A DNA stretch of 9,061 nucleotides, from positions 1 through 9,061 of the forward strand of contig JACCZA010000163.1 in NCBI GenBank assembly GCA_013696185.1, written 5' to 3'. This stretch comes from Actinomycetota bacterium. GTDB taxonomy: Bacteria > Actinomycetota > Thermoleophilia > Gaiellales > Gaiellaceae. The translations under genes were made by a program, and so were the position numbers. This document shows, one piece after another, positions 6,108-9,061 of the stretch (the first letter of the stretch is position 1; every line of letters starts with the position of its first letter). The notes beneath the pieces are model-generated. The model was not told the origin of the DNA. It worked only from the letters and a program-made list of their open reading frames with translations, and ran no database searches.

Positions 6108-6204
6108 GCCGCGCATCACGGAGGTCGGGGAGCCGAGGCGGCCCGTCCTCACGCTTCCCCGGTCAGGCTGGTGCCCCTCCCACCCGCGCGAGAAAGCGAG
6201 GTCC

Positions 6205-7299
6205 ATGCTCACCGTCGACATCGCCCTTCCGGAAGTCGAGGAACTCCAGAAGCTCGTCCAGGACGGACAGGAGAAGGGCTTCCTCACCTACGACGAGATC
6301 GTCGCGGGGCTCGAGGACGTCGATCTCACGAAGGAGCAGATCGAGGACTTCTATACGTACCTGATCGATCACTCGATCGAGCTCATGGAGGGCGAGCAGC
6401 ACAAGCACCCGCCCCACGAGCAGCCGGCCCTCGCGGAGGAGGAGAAGGGGCCGAAGCTCGATCTGACGGTGGAGCCCTCGCTCGACTCGCTGCGCCTCTA
6501 CCTGCGCGAGATCGGCAAGGTGCCGCTGCTGACCGCCGACCAGGAGGTCTACCTGGCGAAGCGGATCGAGCGCGGCGACATGGGGGCGAAGACCCAGATG
6601 ATCGAGGCGAACCTCCGCCTCGTCGTCTCGATCGCGAAGAGCTACCTCGGGCGCGGTCTCTCCTTCCTCGACCTGATCCAGGAGGGCTCGCTTGGGCTGA
6701 TCCGCGCCGTGGAGAAGTTCGACTACCGCAAGGGCTACAAGTTCTCCACCTACGCGACGTGGTGGATCCGGCAGGCGGTCACGCGTGCGATCGCCGACAA
6801 GGCCCGCACGATCCGGATCCCGGTGCACATGGTCGAGAAGCTGAACAAGGTCGTCCACATCGAGCGCCAGCTCGTGCAGCGCCTGGGCCGCGAGCCGCGC
6901 CCCGAGGAGATCGCCGAGGAGCTCGAGATGACCACCGCGGAGGTGCGCGAGATCCTGCGCATGGCGCAGCTTCCCGTCTCGCTGGAGAAGCCGATCGGCG
7001 AAGAGGAGGAGTCCTCGCTCGGTGACTTCGTGCCCGACGAGCAGGCCGAGTCCCCCTTCGACACCGCGTCGCTCTCGCTGCGCCGAGAGGACATCGAGGC
7101 GGCGCTCTCGTCGCTGCCCGAGCGGGAGCGGCAGGTGATCGAGCTGCGCTTCGGCCTCGGCGGCGAGCAGCCCCGCACGCTGGAGGAGGTCGGCCGCGAG
7201 TTCGGCGTCACCAGGGAGCGGATTCGCCAGATCGAGAACAACACGCTGAAGAAGCTCGAGTCGCTGCCCGAGGCCCAGGGGCTCAAAGACTGCGTCTAA
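6205..7299 (+). CDS. rpoD: Primary RNA polymerase sigma factor RpoD/SigA
   Basis: Directs RNA polymerase to housekeeping promoters. 364 residues. Region 1.1 is present (residues ~9-62, EKGFLTYDEIVAGL), which marks group 1 factors. A short acidic/His linker follows. Region 1.2 is SLRLYLREIGKVPLLT (~95-110). Region 2 spans ~132-215, with NLRLVVSIAKSYLGRGLSFL and the -10 recognition helix STYATWWIRQAVTRAIAD (181-198). Region 3 is ~216-280. Region 4 is LPERERQVIELRFGL (304-318) plus the -35 helix GVTRERIRQIE (334-344). ATG 6205 is chosen because region 1.1 starts directly after it and GAGG lies three bases upstream. The longer frame from GTG 6097 adds 36 residues that resemble no sigma-factor sequence. 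It is followed at once by a strong terminator, so it is a stand-alone unit on its 3' side. Confidence 0.95.
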   Translation: MLTVDIALPEVEELQKLVQDGQEKGFLTYDEIVAGLEDVDLTKEQIEDFYTYLIDHSIELMEGEQHKHPPHEQPALAEEEKGPKLDLTVEPSLDSLRLYLREIGKVPLLTADQEVYLAKRIERGDMGAKTQMIEANLRLVVSIAKSYLGRGLSFLDLIQEGSLGLIRAVEKFDYRKGYKFSTYATWWIRQAVTRAIADKARTIRIPVHMVEKLNKVVHIERQLVQRLGREPRPEEIAEELEMTTAEVREILRMAQLPVSLEKPIGEEEESSLGDFVPDEQAESPFDTASLSLRREDIEAALSSLPERERQVIELRFGLGGEQPRTLEEVGREFGVTRERIRQIENNTLKKLESLPEAQGLKDCV

Positions 7300-7337
7300 G
7301 GGCGTAGGGGGGAACCTGCGGTTTCCCCCTACGCCCT
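7299..7337 (+). terminator. Strong hairpin terminator of rpoD
   Basis: Arms 7299-7316 and 7320-7337 pair over 18 positions with a single G-T wobble (7312/7324) and a 3-base loop (TGC). The first base is the last base of the rpoD stop codon. A pyrimidine-rich stretch (CCTTTCCCTT) follows instead of a pure T-run, as is common at high G+C. Confidence 0.88.
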
Positions 7338-7368
7338 CCTTTCCCTTACAGAGCACGCTGGTCGGACA

Positions 7369-7410
7369 CCTGGTTGGCCTCCCGGGCGAACAAGTCGCCC
7401 TCCGGCCAGG
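7369..7410. other. Imperfect hairpin in the gap between rpoD and the zinc-ribbon gene
   Basis: Core stem GGGCGA (7384-7389) / TCGCCC (7395-7400) has loop ACAAG. It is extended after a small internal loop by GGCC/GGCC (7376-7379 with 7404-7407) and CCT/AGG (7369-7371 with 7408-7410). The 150 bases between the rpoD terminator and the next start hold no other gene I can support. It could be a 5' leader structure, a second transcription stop, or chance pairing in G+C-rich DNA. Confidence 0.3.
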
Positions 7411-7454
7411 GACGCCCCTCGCTGATCTGACGCCGGCTGGGCGGTCGGCGCTGG

Positions 7455-7460
7455 TACCGT
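7455..7460 (+). promoter_or_regulatory. Candidate -10 element upstream of the zinc-ribbon gene
   Basis: TACCGT fits TANNNT and lies seven bases before GTG 7468, the geometry of a leaderless actinobacterial start. No -35 at normal spacing is evident. If real, translation might begin at 7468 rather than at ATG 7489. Confidence 0.25.
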
Positions 7461-7488
7461 GACCCTCGTGAGCGAGGCGGGGGTCGAG

Positions 7489-7659
7489 ATGGGCTACGAG
7501 GTCGACTGCCCCCACTGCCGCAAGGCCTTTCTCGGCACGCTGCTCGCGGGTACCGCCGCTCGCTATCGCGGCTTCAAGTGCCCCCATTGCAGGCTCTTCG
7601 TTCCCCTGGAGCGGGTCGAGAGCGCAGTGAAGCACGCCGGCGCAGCGCCCGCCGCATAA
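7489..7659 (+). CDS. Small zinc-ribbon protein of unknown function
   Basis: 56 residues with two CPHC knuckles (Cys7/Cys10 and Cys31/Cys34), 20 residues apart, the layout of a rubredoxin-like or zinc-ribbon fold holding one zinc. Each knuckle is followed by a short hydrophobic strand, and the C-terminus is Ala-rich and probably disordered. No membrane segment or signal is visible. ATG 7489 has GGGGG five bases upstream and begins right before the first strand. In-frame GTG 7468 and GTG 7459 would add 7 or 10 residues without motif value. It stands alone on the plus strand behind the rpoD terminator and faces the phosphatase gene, ending 58 bases from it, so context gives no function. It may bind nucleic acid or a protein partner; I do not recognise the family. 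Confidence 0.65.
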   Translation: MGYEVDCPHCRKAFLGTLLAGTAARYRGFKCPHCRLFVPLERVESAVKHAGAAPAA

Positions 7660-7717
7660 CGGGGAGCACGGAGGAGACACGCCGCCGGGTCGGAGAGTGC
7701 CTTACATGGGTGGCAGG

Positions 7718-8329
7718 TCAGGCCCGCTGGTCCAGAACCGCAGGTCTCGCCCCCACGAGCTCCACGATCCGCGCTGCGGCACGGGCGAGGGCGTCCTCGC
7801 TGAACAGGTAGGGGGTGGCGTTGGCCATCGACCTCGCGGGGCGGTCGAGCACGTCGGAGCCGGCCGCGGCGTTGACGGTGTAGCGGAGCGGGATCTCGTG
7901 GCAGATCACGAGCACGGTCGTCCCCCCGCCCCCGAGCAGGCGCTCGAGCGCCCCGGCGTAGCGGCGCGCCGCGTCGTTCAGGCTCTCGCCGCCGGGAAAC
8001 GGCTCGTCGCGCGCTCGGCCCTGCTTCCAGGCGCGGTACTCGGCGAGGGTGCCGCCCTCGAGCTCGCCGACCCGCACGTCGTCCAGGAGCGGCTCGACCT
8101 CGGGGACGAGCGACCGTCCGGCCAGCGCGAGCTCGGCAGTTTGCCGCGTGCGCGGGAAACGCGTGCAGACGCACCGGTCGATCGGGATGTGGGCGAGCTC
8201 GAGCCCGAGCCGCCGCGCCTCCTCCTCGCCTCGCTCGGTGAGGGCGATCTCGAGCGACGGGTCGCCGTTCACACGCTCCTCGACGTTGAGCGTGGACTGG
8301 CCGTGACGGGCGATCACGAAGAGGCGCAT
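7718..8329 (-). CDS. Histidine phosphatase family protein (phosphoglycerate-mutase-like)
   Basis: Cytoplasmic phosphohydrolase or mutase of the branch with a phospho-histidine intermediate. 203 residues. The RHG motif is IARHGQSTLN (residues 6-15) with nucleophile His9. The phosphate-binding Arg is in CTRFPRTRQTAE (55-66), the likely acid is Glu89 in VGELEG (87-92), and the second catalytic histidine is His144 in VICHEIPLRY (141-150). The length and the absence of the large mutase insertions favour a phosphatase (CobC/PhoE/GpmB-like) over glycolytic dPGM; the substrate cannot be told. ATG 8329 is chosen because the RHG strand starts immediately after it. The frame continues upstream to 8500, but that part overlaps the flippase gene and looks like shadow sequence. 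It lies 11 bases downstream of the flippase stop, so the two are probably co-transcribed. Confidence 0.87.
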   Translation of the reverse strand: MRLFVIARHGQSTLNVEERVNGDPSLEIALTERGEEEARRLGLELAHIPIDRCVCTRFPRTRQTAELALAGRSLVPEVEPLLDDVRVGELEGGTLAEYRAWKQGRARDEPFPGGESLNDAARRYAGALERLLGGGGTTVLVICHEIPLRYTVNAAAGSDVLDRPARSMANATPYLFSEDALARAAARIVELVGARPAVLDQRA

Positions 8330-8340
8330 CGCCCGCGAGG

Positions 8341-9061
8341 CTACAGCGGCGCGGGCCGGGTGCGCCCGAGCCAGCCGGTTCCCGAGAGGCGGACGAAGAA
8401 CGCCCAGGTCAGGAGCGCCCCTGCCGCGTAGCCGATCGAGCTCGCGACCGCCGCGCCTCCCGTGCCGTAGGCCCGGATCAGCGGGATCGCGCAGGTGCAC
8501 GTGACCGCGAGCCCCACGAGCGAGACGACGAGGCTGAGCCTCGGACGCCCTCGGCGCACGGACAGGTACACGACCAGCACGGTCACGGGCGCATAGGCGA
8601 CCACGCCCGGCAGCAGGAGCGCGAGCGGCAGGCTGGCGCCCGCGAAGTCCTCGCCGAGCACGAGCGGGATGAAGAACGGGGCCGCCACCCCGACCGCAGC
8701 GGCGACCGCGGCGGTGAGGAGGAGGCTCCGCCGGGCGGCCTGGACGACCAGGCGTGCTGCTTGCTCCTCCACCTCGTGGACCGCGGGAGCGGTGACCGCG
8801 GTCGCGAGTGCTGCCGGAATCAACCAGATCGACTCGGCCGCCTGCATCGTGATCGAGTAGACGCCGATCTCCGCGAGGCCCTCGAAGCGCCGCAGCATGA
8901 AGAGCTCGATCCGATAGCTGGCGAGGTTCACGACCTGCACCGCGCCGAGCAGGAGCGCGACCCGCAGGAGCGTGCGGCTGTGCCCGTCGGCGAGCCGTGG
9001 ACGGGCCGCCGGGAGCCAGAGCCCGCGCGCCGCCACGAGCGCGAATGCGGCAGTCAGGAGG
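8341..9061 (-). CDS. Polysaccharide/lipid-flippase-like membrane protein (Wzx/MATE-type), 5' end outside the window
   Basis: The frame runs open to the right edge (at least 239 residues, LLTAAFALVAARG... continuing upstream of GTG 9036), so the N-terminus is missing. The visible part has about six hydrophobic helices. The segment LASYRIELFMLRRFEG followed by GVYSITMQAAESIWLIP is typical of the start of the second half of Wzx-like oligosaccharide flippases, where the D/ELF and LRR positions are common. Short basic loops (RRGRPR, VQAARR) separate the later helices. The likely role is moving lipid-linked sugar units across the cytoplasmic membrane. No glycosyltransferase is inside the window to confirm a polysaccharide cluster, which would lie to the right. 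It is followed by the phosphatase gene after 11 bases. Confidence 0.8.
   Translation of the reverse strand, partial: LLTAAFALVAARGLWLPAARPRLADGHSRTLLRVALLLGAVQVVNLASYRIELFMLRRFEGLAEIGVYSITMQAAESIWLIPAALATAVTAPAVHEVEEQAARLVVQAARRSLLLTAAVAAAVGVAAPFFIPLVLGEDFAGASLPLALLLPGVVAYAPVTVLVVYLSVRRGRPRLSLVVSLVGLAVTCTCAIPLIRAYGTGGAAVASSIGYAAGALLTWAFFVRLSGTGWLGRTRPAPL

Noticed and set aside
6097..6204. Extended rpoD start at GTG 6097
   Set aside because: AGGAG is nearby, but the 36 extra residues resemble no sigma-factor sequence and the stretch looks like promoter/leader.
6163..7680. 505-codon minus-strand frame opposite rpoD
   Set aside because: Antisense shadow created by high G+C; the plus strand encodes an unambiguous sigma factor.
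1..9061. tRNA/rRNA genes, CRISPR arrays, transposons, attachment sites
   Set aside because: Looked for cloverleaf T-loop motifs, regularly spaced repeats and transposase motifs; none seen.

Overview
The window reads as ordinary chromosome from a high-G+C bacterium. The G+C-rich third positions, GTG starts, and the styles of the SigA-type sigma factor, the iron/manganese superoxide dismutase and the zinc-finger DNA glycosylase suggest a deep-branching actinobacterium, perhaps Thermoleophilia/Gaiellales. That placement is inference from protein style, not from a search. I see no rRNA, tRNA, CRISPR array, insertion sequence, phage gene or toxin/defence cassette.

Left part (1-2640). A short minus-strand gene remnant (21-404) lies head-to-head with a secreted cupredoxin-fold protein (433-1302), and it matches only that protein's last domain. 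Then come an Fe/Mn-family superoxide dismutase (GTG start at 1366, just behind a perfect hairpin) and plsY, the membrane acyltransferase that opens phospholipid synthesis. All full genes here point rightward.

Middle (2640-6060). An MptA/FolE2-type GTP cyclohydrolase (minus, start 3630) overlaps at its 5' end a small cytoplasmic protein with a histidine-kinase phosphoacceptor helix but a degenerate ATPase half (plus, 3618-4289). That protein overlaps tail-to-tail with an Fpg/Nei-family DNA glycosylase on the minus strand. The glycosylase is full length only if translation starts at a CTG codon at 5105, which has a good Shine-Dalgarno sequence and encodes the invariant N-terminus. A Rhizobium-type (class 3) L-asparaginase diverges from it.

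Right part (6060-9061). The primary sigma factor gene (rpoD/sigA) ends in a very strong hairpin terminator. A roughly 150-base non-coding stretch with a second hairpin leads to a 56-residue two-CPxC zinc-ribbon protein of unknown function. On the minus strand a histidine-phosphatase (phosphoglycerate-mutase-like) gene follows, 11 bases downstream of the C-terminal part of a polysaccharide/lipid-flippase-like membrane protein that runs off the right edge.

The genes are mostly unrelated housekeeping functions: oxidative defence, phospholipid and pterin synthesis, base-excision repair, amide hydrolysis, core transcription and envelope export. No new multi-gene system is evident. The points most worth checking are the CTG start of the glycosylase, the kinase-like protein without ATP-binding motifs, the cupredoxin without copper ligands and its inverted remnant, and the archaeal-looking MptA.
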